Of a DNA stretch of 64,000 bases, positions 7,968 through 18,543 are shown one piece after another. The stretch spans positions 434,001 to 498,000 of the forward strand of contig NZ_PJIN01000001.1 of assembly GCF_002929705.1 (NCBI RefSeq), in the 5' to 3' direction. Under the pieces are notes generated by a model. That model saw only the letters and a list, made by a program, of their open reading frames with translations. It was not told the origin of the DNA and did not search any database. Made by a program: the position numbers and the translations under genes. The stretch is from Arthrobacter sp. N199823 (GTDB lineage: Bacteria > Actinomycetota > Actinomycetes > Actinomycetales > Micrococcaceae). The number at the start of each line of letters is the position of its first letter. Within the stretch, counting starts at the first letter, position 1.

Positions 7968-8903
7968 ATGGAAGATGACTTTGGCACAGATCCCGCACCC
8001 GCCGACAACGACTCGGACGTGGCCGAAGAAGCCCTCGACTCCAGCCTTGCCCCGCCGGCCAAGCCCGGAGAGGGCTACATTGTTTTAGCGGCAACCCCCA
8101 TCGGCAACATGGGCGATGCCTCGGCCCGGCTCATTGCCTGGTTGGGCACGGCGGACATTGTTGCTGCCGAGGATACCCGCCGCCTGCACCGGCTCGTCAC
8201 CAGTTTGGGTGTGAAGGTGGGCGGCCAGATTATTAGCTACCACGAGCATAATGAGGCCGTGAAGACCGCCGAGCTGCTGACCCAAGTTCAGAGCGGCAAG
8301 ACCCTGTTGATGGTCACCGATGCCGGCATGCCCTCCGTTTCCGATCCCGGGTTCCGGCTGGTGGCTGCCGCCGTTGAAGCCGGTGTGAAAGTCACAGCAG
8401 CACCTGGCCCCTCCGCGGTCCTGACAGCCCTGGCACTGTCCGGGCTGCCCACGGATCGCTTCTGCTTTGAAGGATTCCTGCCGCGTAAGTCGGGGGAGCG
8501 GGCCTCGCGATTGCACGATCTAGCCGTGGAAAAGCGCACCATGGTGTTCTTTGAGGCGCCGCACCGGCTAGAAGCCATGCTGCGCGCGCTGCACACAGCT
8601 TTTGGGCCGTCCCGTCAGGGGGCTGTCTGCCGCGAGCTCACCAAGACGTACGAAGAAGTGATCCGCAGGCCGTTGTCCGGGCTGCTGGAATGGGCCGAGG
8701 AAAACCAGATTCGCGGTGAAATTGCCATTGTTGTCAGTGGAGCTCCGGCCGGTGACGCAGGAACTGTCGAGGACCACGTGGCGGCTGTCAACGAGCTGAT
8801 GGGCCAGGGGATGCGGATGAAGGAAGCTGTCGCCGTGATTTCCCATGATGTGCACTTCAGCAAGCGTGAGCTGTACAGCGCTGTGCTGGCAGCACGCGGG
8901 TAA
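7968..8903 (+). CDS. rsmI: 16S rRNA 2'-O-methyltransferase RsmI (C1402)
   Basis: A 311-residue SAM-dependent enzyme of the tetrapyrrole-methylase fold that methylates the ribose of C1402 in 16S rRNA. The core begins GYIVLAATPIGNMGDASARL, followed by VAAEDTRRLHRLV, YHEHNE and LVTDAGMPSVSDPGFRLVAAA, then PGPSAVLTALALSGLP and FEGFLPRK, all hallmark RsmI blocks. C-terminal REL(Y/T)SAVLAARG closes it. The start is the ATG at 7968, just after a -10 box; the frame is open much further upstream but that part opposes pmt and has no family similarity. An acidic, about 30-residue N-terminal extension (EDDFGTDPAPADNDSDV) precedes the domain. Confidence 0.94.
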   Translation: MEDDFGTDPAPADNDSDVAEEALDSSLAPPAKPGEGYIVLAATPIGNMGDASARLIAWLGTADIVAAEDTRRLHRLVTSLGVKVGGQIISYHEHNEAVKTAELLTQVQSGKTLLMVTDAGMPSVSDPGFRLVAAAVEAGVKVTAAPGPSAVLTALALSGLPTDRFCFEGFLPRKSGERASRLHDLAVEKRTMVFFEAPHRLEAMLRALHTAFGPSRQGAVCRELTKTYEEVIRRPLSGLLEWAEENQIRGEIAIVVSGAPAGDAGTVEDHVAAVNELMGQGMRMKEAVAVISHDVHFSKRELYSAVLAARG

Positions 8904-8930
8904 CAGATACCTGGGGCTAGATTCGAAACT

Positions 8931-9003
8931 TATGCGCTGAACCCGTGCTCAGTTCCGCGCATGGTTACCTATGCGCGGAACTCACTGTGGGTTCACCGCA
9001 TAA
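8931..9003. repeat. 73-bp dispersed palindromic repeat, copy R1
   Basis: Runs TATGCGCTGAACCC...TTCACCGCATAA and forms an imperfect hairpin with two arms of about 32 bp around GGTTACCT. It aligns without gaps end to end with 25739-25811 and 26838-26910, all exactly 73 bp. It sits 27 bp after rsmI and may also serve as its terminator. Confidence 0.8.
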
Positions 9004-9249
9004 TTTCAAAGCTCCGAACACTGCCGTGACCTTCCGTTGGACAAATGCACAGCGAATTCGCTGCTGGTAGTGCGTAGATGCGTAGACACTTTTATCGGCT
9101 GAGAACTACCGTGAACTAAAGCACAGTGAACCGCTGCGCAGCCTGCGTCGAGCCGGAGCACATCCGGCACGGCCGCGCGTCGGCGGTCATGCAAATGCAC
9201 ACGATAAATCGGCCTTCGATAACGTCGTCCAAGCAACTAAGGAGTCATC
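9004..9249. other. Upstream region of the aldehyde dehydrogenase gene
   Basis: No gene is supported here. It contains a TGCGTAGA direct repeat (9071-9078 and 9080-9087 area) and ends in an AAGGAG ribosome site about 7 nt before the ATG at 9250. A specific promoter could not be chosen. Confidence 0.5.
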
Positions 9250-10746
9250 ATGACCGTGACAGCTGCCACCGAACTCACCGAACGCGAACGTGCTTTGCTG
9301 GCCAGCGTTCCCACTGGACTGCTGATCAATGGTCGATGGCGCAGTGCAGCCTCGGGGAAGACCTTCGACGTGGAGGATCCGGCCACCGGCGCGGTTCTGC
9401 TGATGCTGGCCGACGCCGGCCCCGAGGACGGTGCCGCGGCCCTAGATGCCGCGGTCGCCGCACAGGAGGACTGGGCCGCCACCGCCCCGCGCGTCCGCTC
9501 CGAGATCCTGCGCCGCGCTTTCGAGATGGTCACGGCCCGCGCCGAGGACTTTGCTCTGCTCATGACTCTTGAAATGGGCAAGCCGCTGGGCGAGGCCATG
9601 GGCGAGGTCAAGTACGGCGCCGAATTCCTGCGCTGGTTCTCCGAGGAAGCCGTCCGCTCCTACGGCCGCTACTCGGGCAACCCCGAGGGCACCCAGCAGA
9701 TCATGGTGCAGAAGAAGCCCGTGGGTCCATGCCTGCTCATCACGCCGTGGAACTTCCCGCTGGCCATGGCCACGCGCAAGATCGCCCCCGCCGTCGCCGC
9801 CGGCTGCACCATGGTGCTCAAGCCCGCCAACCTGACCCCGCTCACCAGCCAGCTTTTCGCGCAGATCATGCTCGACGCCGGCCTGCCCGCCGGGGTCCTG
9901 AACGTCGTCTCCACCTCCACCGCCGGTGCCGTGACCGGGCCGCTCATCCAAGACCCGCGCCTGCGCAAGCTGTCCTTCACCGGATCCACCCCCGTGGGCC
10001 GCCGACTGCTGGCCGACGCGTCCACCAACGTGCTGCGGACCTCGATGGAACTCGGCGGCAACGCCCCGTTCCTGGTCTTTGAGGACGCTGACCTGGACGC
10101 CGCCGTTGAGGGTGCCATGGCCGCCAAAATGCGCAACATGGGCGAGGCCTGCACCGCGGCGAACCGCTTCCTCGTGCACGAGTCTGTGGCCGACGAGTTC
10201 GCTGCGAAGTTTGCGGCCCGGATGGGCGCTTTGACAACCGGCCGAGGCACCGACCCTGCCACCCAGGTGGGCCCGCTGATCGATGCCAAGAGCCGCGACA
10301 ACGTCCACTCGCTCGTGACCGACGCGCTGGCCGACGGCGCCACCATCGTCACCGGCGGCGCACCCGTGGACGGTTCCGGCTACTTCTACCAGCCCACGGT
10401 GCTGCAAGGCGTGGAGCCCGGCGCACGCATCCTCACCCAGGAAATCTTCGGACCCGTAGCCCCGATCGTCACGTTCAAGAACGAGGACGAGGCCGTGGCC
10501 CTAGCCAACGATTCCGAGTACGGCCTGGCCACCTACGTCTTTACGAAGGACCACAACCGCGGCCTGCGCATGGCCAACCGGATCGAAACCGGCATGATTG
10601 GCCTGAATGCCGGCGTCATCTCTAACGCGGCCGCACCGTTCGGCGGCGTCAAACAGTCCGGACTGGGCCGTGAGGGCAGCGTTGAGGGCATCGAGGAGTA
10701 CCAGTACGTGCAGTACATCGGCTTCCCGAACCCCAACAACGTCTAG
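9250..10746 (+). CDS. gabD: Succinate-semialdehyde dehydrogenase (NADP-type)
   Basis: A 498-residue aldehyde dehydrogenase. Catalytic set: Asn168 in TPWNFPLAM, Lys191 in VLKPANLTP, Glu267 in MELGGNAPF and nucleophile Cys301 in GEACTAANRF. The GEACTAANR context and overall length fit GabD-type enzymes that oxidise succinate semialdehyde to succinate in GABA and polyamine breakdown. The LKPAN (rather than LKPSE) cofactor strand is compatible with NADP use. Strong AAGGAG ribosome site. It stands alone between two palindromic repeats, with no gabT or transporter next to it. Codon use is extremely C/G-ending, more so than its neighbours, suggesting strong expression. Another semialdehyde or aldehyde substrate cannot be excluded. 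Confidence 0.85.
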   Translation: MTVTAATELTERERALLASVPTGLLINGRWRSAASGKTFDVEDPATGAVLLMLADAGPEDGAAALDAAVAAQEDWAATAPRVRSEILRRAFEMVTARAEDFALLMTLEMGKPLGEAMGEVKYGAEFLRWFSEEAVRSYGRYSGNPEGTQQIMVQKKPVGPCLLITPWNFPLAMATRKIAPAVAAGCTMVLKPANLTPLTSQLFAQIMLDAGLPAGVLNVVSTSTAGAVTGPLIQDPRLRKLSFTGSTPVGRRLLADASTNVLRTSMELGGNAPFLVFEDADLDAAVEGAMAAKMRNMGEACTAANRFLVHESVADEFAAKFAARMGALTTGRGTDPATQVGPLIDAKSRDNVHSLVTDALADGATIVTGGAPVDGSGYFYQPTVLQGVEPGARILTQEIFGPVAPIVTFKNEDEAVALANDSEYGLATYVFTKDHNRGLRMANRIETGMIGLNAGVISNAAAPFGGVKQSGLGREGSVEGIEEYQYVQYIGFPNPNNV

Positions 10747-10785
10747 TTCCGCAGACCCGGCACCACTTTCCGGCGGTTTTTCGGC

Positions 10786-10888
10786 AACGCCGCATCACTT
10801 CCGGGGGTTTAATCCGTTACGCTCCCTCACTCTGTGCCACAAAGTGAGGGAGCGTAACGGTTTAAACGCCGTAAAGTGGTGCGGCGTT
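10786..10888. repeat. 103-bp imperfect palindrome between convergent genes
   Basis: The central arms pair perfectly over 18 bp (CCGTTACGCTCCCTCACT against its complement) around the loop CTGTGCCACAA. The outer parts (AACGCCGCATCACTT... and ...AAGTGGTGCGGCGTT) continue the pairing imperfectly out to 10786 and 10888. It separates gabD from the convergent transglutaminase gene and could terminate both, but it is much longer than a usual terminator. A partial direct copy of the outer arm (CACTTTCCGGCGGTTTTT) lies just upstream at about 10773. Confidence 0.8.
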
Positions 10889-10900
10889 TCGGGGGGAAGT

Positions 10901-13480
10901 CTAACGGTGGAAGAGCGACGCCGGCAGCCACCGTGCGCGCAACCGTCGCCACGGTGTGGCTCGAGTCTGCAGACGGGCGGCAACAATTTCCACCGCGTCT
11001 GCCAGATCGTCGCGTCCGGCAGGACTCTGCGCACCAGGCGCAGTCTCCGCAGACAGCGTGCTCCCAGACGCGGTGGCACCAGAAGTGGTGTCCACAGACT
11101 GAGTACCCCCAGCACGGCTGGCCCCAGCGCCGTAAACATCCTCCTCATAAGCTCGCCGCAGCAATCCCACAGCGGCAGGAGCCGTGGGCCCGAGCATGGT
11201 GGCGATGCGTTCGGCATGGAGTGCCGGGGTGCGTGCCGGATCAGGGGCATAGCCATAGTCGGTGGCCGTGTCCATGAGTTCGCGCCAGGCCAGAACGGCC
11301 GGCGGAACGCCGGAGCTGATAGTGCCAGCCGTGTCTCCCGCGCCGCCCGGGCCGGAAACGCGGGCAGTGGCGGGGGTACGCACCCGGGCTAGGCGCCGCC
11401 GTCGGACATTATTTCTAGCCCAACCCGGAGCCATCAGCAGCAAGACCACCAGGATTCCGGCACCGGTGCCCAGCAACCAGTGGCGCCAATTCACCGATTG
11501 TCCTGCATTTCCGGGAGCCGCAACGGCTGTTGTGGCGGACTCCGTGGCTGTCGCCGTGAGCGTTGCCGTGGAGCTGGGAGCGGGCGCGGCGCTGGCCAAG
11601 GGGACCGAGCTGTCGGTTTCCTGCTCGTACTCGGGGACACTGCCGCGCGAGGGAGTGGGCTCGAAGGGAACCCAGCCGAGGCCCTCAAAATACAACTCCG
11701 GCCAGGCATGCGCGTCACGGCCGGTGGCTCGGTAACCAAACAGGCTGACACCGTCGCGTTCGGCAACATCAGTGGTGACAGCCCCTGGCGCATAGCCCAC
11801 GGCAATGCGAGAGGGGATACCCAGCTCCCTTGCCATGACAGCCATCGCGGCGGAAAAGTGCACGCAGTAGCCGCTCTTGGCCTTCAAGAAAGCCGCGAGG
11901 ACCTCCATGCCGGAGCCGTCGTATCCGTCCTCGGCGGGTGTGTCCAGACTGTAGGTGAAGGCATCCGAGCGTAGATAATTTTGCAGTGCCAGAGCTTCGG
12001 CAAACGGTGTAGCCGCTGATCCGGCCACACTTTTGGCGGTGTCTTTGACAATTTTCGGCACATCGTCCGGGAGCGTGGTGAAGACCTTTTCCAATGAGGC
12101 GGACGGCTTCCCTGTGGCTAAGCCCAGCCGGGCCGCGGTCAGTTCCGGAACCTCGCTGCGGACCACGTAGCTCTTCTGGTCTGCCGTGGTGGACCCTGCA
12201 CCCTTGATGGTTGCGGTGGCCGGGTTCCACCGCCAGTTCCCGCCCAATTCCGTGACGCTCACTGTGCCAGCTGGTGCCGGTAGCCACTCACTGCGCAGGC
12301 CTTCGGGGGCGATGACAGTGAGCGTTTCCGTGCGAGGGATGCCTGGATTGGCATCGTGCGCCGGTGCAACGCTTGCCAGACCGGGTTGGAGCCCCAGAGG
12401 TAGCGGAGAGGGCCGCCACGATTTTCCCGTGAAGTCTTCCAGCGTGTTGAGTCGGATGTACTGGCCGGAATTGGTGTTGCTCAGATAAGTGAGGTGCACT
12501 TGGCCTGATTGTTGCCGCAGGTTCTCGCCGAGGGAGATCATGGGGTCTAGGCCTACGTTTCCGTTTTGTGGGTTCAGCCGGGTGCCTTGAGGGAAGGCGC
12601 CCTGGTTGAATCCAGGCAGCACCGCTGGCACCAGCGCCATCACCAGCACCACGGCTGCACCCAAGGCGACGGCCCGCGTCAGCGTACCGCTGGGGAGGTA
12701 GCTGGAGTCTGTTCGAATTTTCCCCTCTGGAGCGTACCAGCGGCAGCAGCCCATGATCAGTAGGAATCCAGCGCCGGCACCCACGAAAGCCATGGTGCCA
12801 AGACCGGTTTCCGTCATTAGCGCGGAGGGCAACATGACTAAAATGAGCCCCAGTGAACTAGCTGCTGGCATCGAGACCGTAATGGCCAGGGTGTCAATCA
12901 GCAGTGCCGTGAAACCCAAGCCGGCACTCACAAGGAAGACCATGGGCAGCACGGCAGGGGCGGGAGCCAAATTGCCCATGATGACTTCTGAGGCCTCGGT
13001 GGCCAGGAGCTGGGCGGCCCTGAGCGTCTTCATCGTGGGAATGAACCCGAGCACGGCACTCGTTGGGAAAAATACCATTGTCAGGCTCAGCAGCCAGCCG
13101 GCCAGGGCTCCCAGCGGGGCGAAGGAGCTCAGCCCCGGGTACCGGCGCAACAGCACAGGTAGCAACAATGTTGCAGCCACCACAACCGATGCACGCGGGA
13201 ACCAAGCGTAGTTGACTAGTACACCTTTCAGGGCCAGCGAGGAACCCATGACGGCAGCGAAAATTGCTAGCGCCAGGATCCAGCGGGCCGGGCCGGTGCG
13301 TGGCGCACCGAAGCGGGTTCGCGGAGATGTCCGCCGTGGCCAGCCGACGCCGCTTCCCTGACCAGAGTTTTTCTGGGCCGGCTTGCTTTGGCCGGGCTGG
13401 GCCTGGGCCGGTGGTCCTTGATAAGGCGCCTTTCGGTACGGGTGTTTCTCAGGTGTGCCGCCGTCCTGCTGTAACGTCAT
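10901..13480 (-). CDS. Membrane transglutaminase-like protein (TgpA type)
   Basis: An 859-residue protein: cytoplasmic Pro/Gln-rich head (1-65), a membrane block with about seven helices (67-290), a large extracytoplasmic part with a transglutaminase core, one helix near 665-685 and a cytoplasmic tail resembling DUF4129. The catalytic cysteine is in KSGYCVHFSAAMAVMARELG (Cys539) and the histidine in RDAHAWPELYFEG (His591); the third position is Glu595. WVPFEPTP closes the core. Last gene of the leftward moxR-DUF58-transglutaminase operon, overlapping the DUF58 gene by 4 bp (ATGA). These trios recur in many bacteria; the role is thought to be envelope protein processing or assembly, but the substrate is unknown. 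Confidence 0.9.
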   Translation of the reverse strand: MTLQQDGGTPEKHPYRKAPYQGPPAQAQPGQSKPAQKNSGQGSGVGWPRRTSPRTRFGAPRTGPARWILALAIFAAVMGSSLALKGVLVNYAWFPRASVVVAATLLLPVLLRRYPGLSSFAPLGALAGWLLSLTMVFFPTSAVLGFIPTMKTLRAAQLLATEASEVIMGNLAPAPAVLPMVFLVSAGLGFTALLIDTLAITVSMPAASSLGLILVMLPSALMTETGLGTMAFVGAGAGFLLIMGCCRWYAPEGKIRTDSSYLPSGTLTRAVALGAAVVLVMALVPAVLPGFNQGAFPQGTRLNPQNGNVGLDPMISLGENLRQQSGQVHLTYLSNTNSGQYIRLNTLEDFTGKSWRPSPLPLGLQPGLASVAPAHDANPGIPRTETLTVIAPEGLRSEWLPAPAGTVSVTELGGNWRWNPATATIKGAGSTTADQKSYVVRSEVPELTAARLGLATGKPSASLEKVFTTLPDDVPKIVKDTAKSVAGSAATPFAEALALQNYLRSDAFTYSLDTPAEDGYDGSGMEVLAAFLKAKSGYCVHFSAAMAVMARELGIPSRIAVGYAPGAVTTDVAERDGVSLFGYRATGRDAHAWPELYFEGLGWVPFEPTPSRGSVPEYEQETDSSVPLASAAPAPSSTATLTATATESATTAVAAPGNAGQSVNWRHWLLGTGAGILVVLLLMAPGWARNNVRRRRLARVRTPATARVSGPGGAGDTAGTISSGVPPAVLAWRELMDTATDYGYAPDPARTPALHAERIATMLGPTAPAAVGLLRRAYEEDVYGAGASRAGGTQSVDTTSGATASGSTLSAETAPGAQSPAGRDDLADAVEIVAARLQTRATPWRRLRARWLPASLFHR

Positions 13481-14883
13481 GGTGCCAGCCCCAAAGAAGC
13501 GCTCCGGTCTAGCTGTAACCAGACCAGCTCAAGGGGAACCGATGGTGTGAGGGCTGCGGCGTGCCACCCCGCCCTGCGCAGGGTTTCCAAAGCGCTGGCA
13601 ACCTCACTGATGTCTTGGCAGAGCACTAAAGCGTAAGCGCTCTGAGTTGATTCTGCGATGCTCGCCAGCCGATGGGCGTCGGCGTCATCGAGCAGCCCGG
13701 TGACGGCCACCAAGGGTCCGCGACGCCGCCCATGGTGGAGCTTGTACGCAAGTGCGTTGCCGAAGGGCGCGCTGTCGCTTTCAGAAGCTTGTGTTCCAAG
13801 GACTGAGCCCCCGTCCGCTTCCAATTCCAAGGCCGCCAACGCTGCGGCGACGTCAAAGGTACCCTGGCTTCCGCTGAAGTCCTCCACGGCAGGGGCGATC
13901 GCAGAGGCTGACGATTCGAACCCTGGGTTGCCTCCGTGATCCAGCACGCGTAGTGAATAGCCACGCTCCAACAAGTGGGCGGTAATGGACGCCACCGCGC
14001 TGACGGCCTTCTCGAAAGTCGGGGTCGTCAACAACCCAAAGCTCGTGGACCTGCCGAGCCCTGCGCCACCGAGCCCTGCACCACCGAGCCCTGCACCACG
14101 ATTCGGCACAAGACGCTGATTGAGACGGTGGGAATCGCCAAAGGCGTGGTGACGGCGGTCTAGCACCACAGCGGCCTCGGGTGCAGTGACGGACTCTTCC
14201 GCGCGGACCATGAGCTTTCCATGCCGGGCAGTGACGGGCCAATGGACCCGACGCAGGGGGTCCCCAGAGCGGTATTCACGGGTCATGGCGTCGTCGTGGC
14301 TGGCGTGGGCCAACTCCTTGGTGGTTCGTGAGCCGTCTTGACCTCTTCCGTCGGAGAGCGAAATCGATGCAAGTTCGACGGCGGCCGGGGCCACGGTGAG
14401 CTGGCCGCCGTCGCCCAAGGTGCGCTTGAGAAAAGCGACGCCGAACGGATCGGAAAATTCTGCCCGCAGCGGACCCACCGGGTATACACCGCGACGGGGT
14501 GGGACCACCTCATAGTGGTAGCGGCTCACGGGGCCGCGCGGCACTACTGGGTTGGGAAAACTAAAGGACGGGGCAGCGTAGAAACTGTCGGGTAGTTCAT
14601 CCGTGAGCCGGGCCCGGGCGCCGCCGGGGGCTTGGCCGCGTACCTCCAGGACCACCGAAACGGCGCTGCCGGCCCGTGCCAGACCGGGGGAGATCCGGCG
14701 CTTTACGGCAAATCCCGGCTTGAACCACAACAGCCCGGCGCAGGCAGCTCCGGGTAGCGCTAAGCAAAAGATGGCCAGCATTAGGAGATCGCGGCGGCCC
14801 AACGTAATCGCCAGCAAAAGGGCCAGAGCTCCCGATGCCAAGAGCAGCCAGCCACGGAGCATGAACGGTCTCAAGGACAGCAT
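13477..14883 (-). CDS. DUF58 domain protein
   Basis: A 468-residue protein with two N-terminal helices (about 8-30 and 33-53) followed by the DUF58 region with the signature REYRSGDPLRRVHWPVTARHG at roughly 205-225. DUF58 proteins resemble von Willebrand A domains and are partners of MoxR ATPases. It lies 7 nt after moxR and overlaps the transglutaminase gene, so the three are co-transcribed and translationally linked. An unusual insert, GAGLGGAGLGGAGLG, encoded by three 15-bp tandem units, follows RLVPNR near residue 262-276; it is probably a flexible loop with variable copy number. Confidence 0.88.
   Translation of the reverse strand: MLSLRPFMLRGWLLLASGALALLLAITLGRRDLLMLAIFCLALPGAACAGLLWFKPGFAVKRRISPGLARAGSAVSVVLEVRGQAPGGARARLTDELPDSFYAAPSFSFPNPVVPRGPVSRYHYEVVPPRRGVYPVGPLRAEFSDPFGVAFLKRTLGDGGQLTVAPAAVELASISLSDGRGQDGSRTTKELAHASHDDAMTREYRSGDPLRRVHWPVTARHGKLMVRAEESVTAPEAAVVLDRRHHAFGDSHRLNQRLVPNRGAGLGGAGLGGAGLGRSTSFGLLTTPTFEKAVSAVASITAHLLERGYSLRVLDHGGNPGFESSASAIAPAVEDFSGSQGTFDVAAALAALELEADGGSVLGTQASESDSAPFGNALAYKLHHGRRRGPLVAVTGLLDDADAHRLASIAESTQSAYALVLCQDISEVASALETLRRAGWHAAALTPSVPLELVWLQLDRSASLGLAP
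14055..14099. repeat. Three 15-bp tandem repeats inside the DUF58 gene
   Basis: Units start at 14055, 14070 and 14085 (CGAGCCCTGC(G/A)CCAC); only one base differs among them. They encode repeated GAGLG on the reverse strand. The in-frame unit length allows copy-number change without frameshift. Confidence 0.85.
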
Positions 14884-14890
14884 CGGGGCC

Positions 14891-15979
14891 TTACCGGAAC
14901 CGGGCGTCCTTCACGGCGCGCCCGTCTGGTTGGCCGGGAACCGGCACCGTGGCCAGCAGCTCAGCGATGACACTGGCCGCCGTGGCGCCACGTGTGGCCG
15001 CTCCACGCTCCACCAGCAATCGGTGAGCCAAAACTGGCACTGCCAGCTCACGAATGTCATCGGGTAAGACAAAGCCGCGGCCAGCCAGAGCAGCAGCAGC
15101 TTTCGCGGCACGCAACAGCTGGAGCAGCGCTCGCGGACTGGCCCCCAAGAGCAAGTCAGGGTTCGTTCGGGTGGCTTGGCCCAAAGCCACGGTGTAGGCG
15201 CGCACGGCTGGGGCAACGTGAATGGCGGCAACGGTGGCGATCATGGCGTTGACCTGGTCGGCGGTGGCCACACTGCTCACACTATCCAGTGGGTTCACCG
15301 ACTGGTGAGTTTCCAGCATGGAGAGTTCGGCGTCGGTGTCTGGATAGCCCAACGAGATTCGGGCCATGAAGCGGTCGCGCTGGGCCTCAGGGAGCGGATA
15401 CGTCCCTTCCATTTCAATGGGGTTTTGGGTGGCAATAACCATGAACGGGGCGGCCAAACTATAAGTCCGCCCATCCACGCTCACCTGGTGTTCGGCCATG
15501 GATTCGAGCAGGGCCGACTGTGTCTTCGCCGATGCCCGGTTGATCTCATCACCAATAACAATGTTGGCGAAAATGGCTCCGGGGCGGAATTCGAAGGCCT
15601 GGGTGGACTGATTGAAGATGGAGACGCCAGTGATGTCACTCGGCAGCAGATCCGGGGTGAACTGGATCCGGTTCACAGTGCAGTGCACGGTGCGGGCCAG
15701 CGACTTCGCCAGCAGTGTCTTGCCAACCCCGGGTACATCCTCCAGGAGCAAATGGCCACCGGCCAGCAGTACCGTCAGTGCCAGCCGAACCTGTTCCTCT
15801 TTGCCATCGATGACAGTGTTAATGACGGCCATGATTCGCTCGCTCAAGGCATCAAATAGTGCCGCCTCCATGGCTTGCGCAGGTGCCGGCGCATCTCGTG
15901 GCGCAGCCTGCAATCCAGCCTCAGCCGCGGTGTTCCCAACTGCTGCGGTGTCTGCTAGCAATGTCTCCTGCGGGCCCAT
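14891..15979 (-). CDS. MoxR family AAA+ ATPase
   Basis: A 362-residue AAA+ ATPase. Walker A is VPGVGKTLLAK (82-92), Walker B VIGDEINRA (141-149), sensor 1 MVIATQNPIEMEGTYPLPEAQ, followed by DRFMARISLGYP and the C-terminal lid with SPRALLQLLRAAKA. MoxR ATPases act as chaperones for DUF58/VWA partner proteins. The first 38 residues are a poorly conserved Ala/Pro-rich tail. AAAGGTGAGG precedes the ATG at 15979. First gene of the operon, divergent from tatD across 174 bp. Confidence 0.93.
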   Translation of the reverse strand: MGPQETLLADTAAVGNTAAEAGLQAAPRDAPAPAQAMEAALFDALSERIMAVINTVIDGKEEQVRLALTVLLAGGHLLLEDVPGVGKTLLAKSLARTVHCTVNRIQFTPDLLPSDITGVSIFNQSTQAFEFRPGAIFANIVIGDEINRASAKTQSALLESMAEHQVSVDGRTYSLAAPFMVIATQNPIEMEGTYPLPEAQRDRFMARISLGYPDTDAELSMLETHQSVNPLDSVSSVATADQVNAMIATVAAIHVAPAVRAYTVALGQATRTNPDLLLGASPRALLQLLRAAKAAAALAGRGFVLPDDIRELAVPVLAHRLLVERGAATRGATAASVIAELLATVPVPGQPDGRAVKDARFR

Positions 15980-16153
15980 GCCTCACCTTTCGGGTCGATT
16001 TCATTGCCATCTGCTCACAGGACCTCTCCTAAAACCAGAGTCCTGTGACCTACGCTACTAGCTTGGCCGCAAATTGGCGCCTTCGCACACGCAAAAGAAG
16101 CGGACGATCCCGCAAAAGAAGGGGAGAGGAAGCGAACGGTAAAGTAGAAGACC
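15980..16153. other. Divergent moxR-tatD spacer
   Basis: No gene seen. Carries the moxR ribosome site at its left end. The stretch 16085-16135 is purine-rich on the plus strand (AAAAGAAG repeats), and a -10-like TAAAGT adjoins tatD. Confidence 0.5.
16140..16145 (+). promoter_or_regulatory. -10 element of probable leaderless tatD promoter
   Basis: TAAAGT ends 8 nt before the ATG at 16154. No separate ribosome site is present between the two. Confidence 0.4.
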
Positions 16154-17047
16154 ATGTGCACTAATGATGTTCCTCGCCCGTACCGCCCTGAAGAGCTCCA
16201 GGACAGCGAAGACACCCGCCCGGGCGCTTTCGCCGCAGCACCGGAACCGCTGCCCGTGCCCGTGTATGACAATCACACGCACTTTGACTTTGGCGATTCA
16301 CCTGTTGAGCTCGGAGCGGCGCTCGATGCAGCCGAGGCGGTGGGAGTTGCGGGAGCTGTTCAGGTTGGTTGCGATCTACCCTCGTCACGTTTCACCGTTG
16401 CCGCAGTCGATGCGGATCCGCGCCTGCTCGGAGCCGTCGCCATCCACCCCAACGACGCTCCGGAATTGGCCGTCTCCGGCAGCCTGGATGCGGCCCTGGC
16501 GGAAATTGCTGACATGGCGGCCCATCCCCGTATCCGTGCCATTGGGGAAACCGGACTGGATTACTTCAGGACGGGCCAGGATGGGGTAGCTGCCCAGCAC
16601 CATTCCTTCCGCCAGCACCTAGACATTGCCAAACAGCGGGAGCTGGCGTTGCAGATTCACTGCCGTGACGCGCACGTTGATGTTCTCAAGATTCTGAAGG
16701 AGGTTGGGGCGCCCTCGCGGCTGGTCTTTCATTGCTTCTCCGGCGACGCTGAGTTGGCACGGATTTGTAACGAGAACGGCTGGTACATGTCCTTCTCCGG
16801 CACCGTGACCTTCAAGAACGCCCACAATTTGCGCGAGGCCCTTGCCGTGGCAGATCCGGCACTGGTCATGGTGGAAACTGACGCGCCATTTTTGACTCCG
16901 CACCCCTTCAGGGGCCGCCCCAATGCCAGCTACATGCTGCCCTATACGGTGCGAAGCATGGCTCGGCTGATGGACCTGGATCTGAGTGTTATGGGTACCT
17001 TGTTGCGTACTAATACGGAGTCTGTTTATGGATCTTGGACGGATTAG
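16154..17047 (+). CDS. tatD: TatD family metal-dependent DNase/deacylase
   Basis: A 297-residue TIM-barrel metal hydrolase. Metal ligands: DNHTHFD (His41, His43), GETGLDYF (Glu132), QIHCRDAH (His169), VFHCFSGD (His193) and ETDAPFLTPHPFRG (Asp243). Relatives have 3'-5' DNase activity, and some act as D-aminoacyl-tRNA deacylases. It carries a 35-residue N-terminal extension before the barrel, which supports the start just behind the -10 box. First gene of the conserved tatD-rpfB-rsmA-ispE cluster, here split from rpfB by a 257-bp regulatory spacer. Confidence 0.93.
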   Translation: MCTNDVPRPYRPEELQDSEDTRPGAFAAAPEPLPVPVYDNHTHFDFGDSPVELGAALDAAEAVGVAGAVQVGCDLPSSRFTVAAVDADPRLLGAVAIHPNDAPELAVSGSLDAALAEIADMAAHPRIRAIGETGLDYFRTGQDGVAAQHHSFRQHLDIAKQRELALQIHCRDAHVDVLKILKEVGAPSRLVFHCFSGDAELARICNENGWYMSFSGTVTFKNAHNLREALAVADPALVMVETDAPFLTPHPFRGRPNASYMLPYTVRSMARLMDLDLSVMGTLLRTNTESVYGSWTD

Positions 17048-17082
17048 CGATGTCGTGTCGCTCACTTTTTCACCGCTAAACC

Positions 17083-18477
<1,395 letters not shown>

Positions 18478-18543
18478 TCTGCACGCAACGCTCCATCACT
18501 TATGGCAGGTTTCTTAGCAACGCTCCTGCACCTATTGCACAAA

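Noticed and set aside
9442-10407. Long reverse-strand frame inside gabD
   Set aside because: Shadow of a very GC-biased gene; Gly/His/Arg-rich translation without family resemblance.
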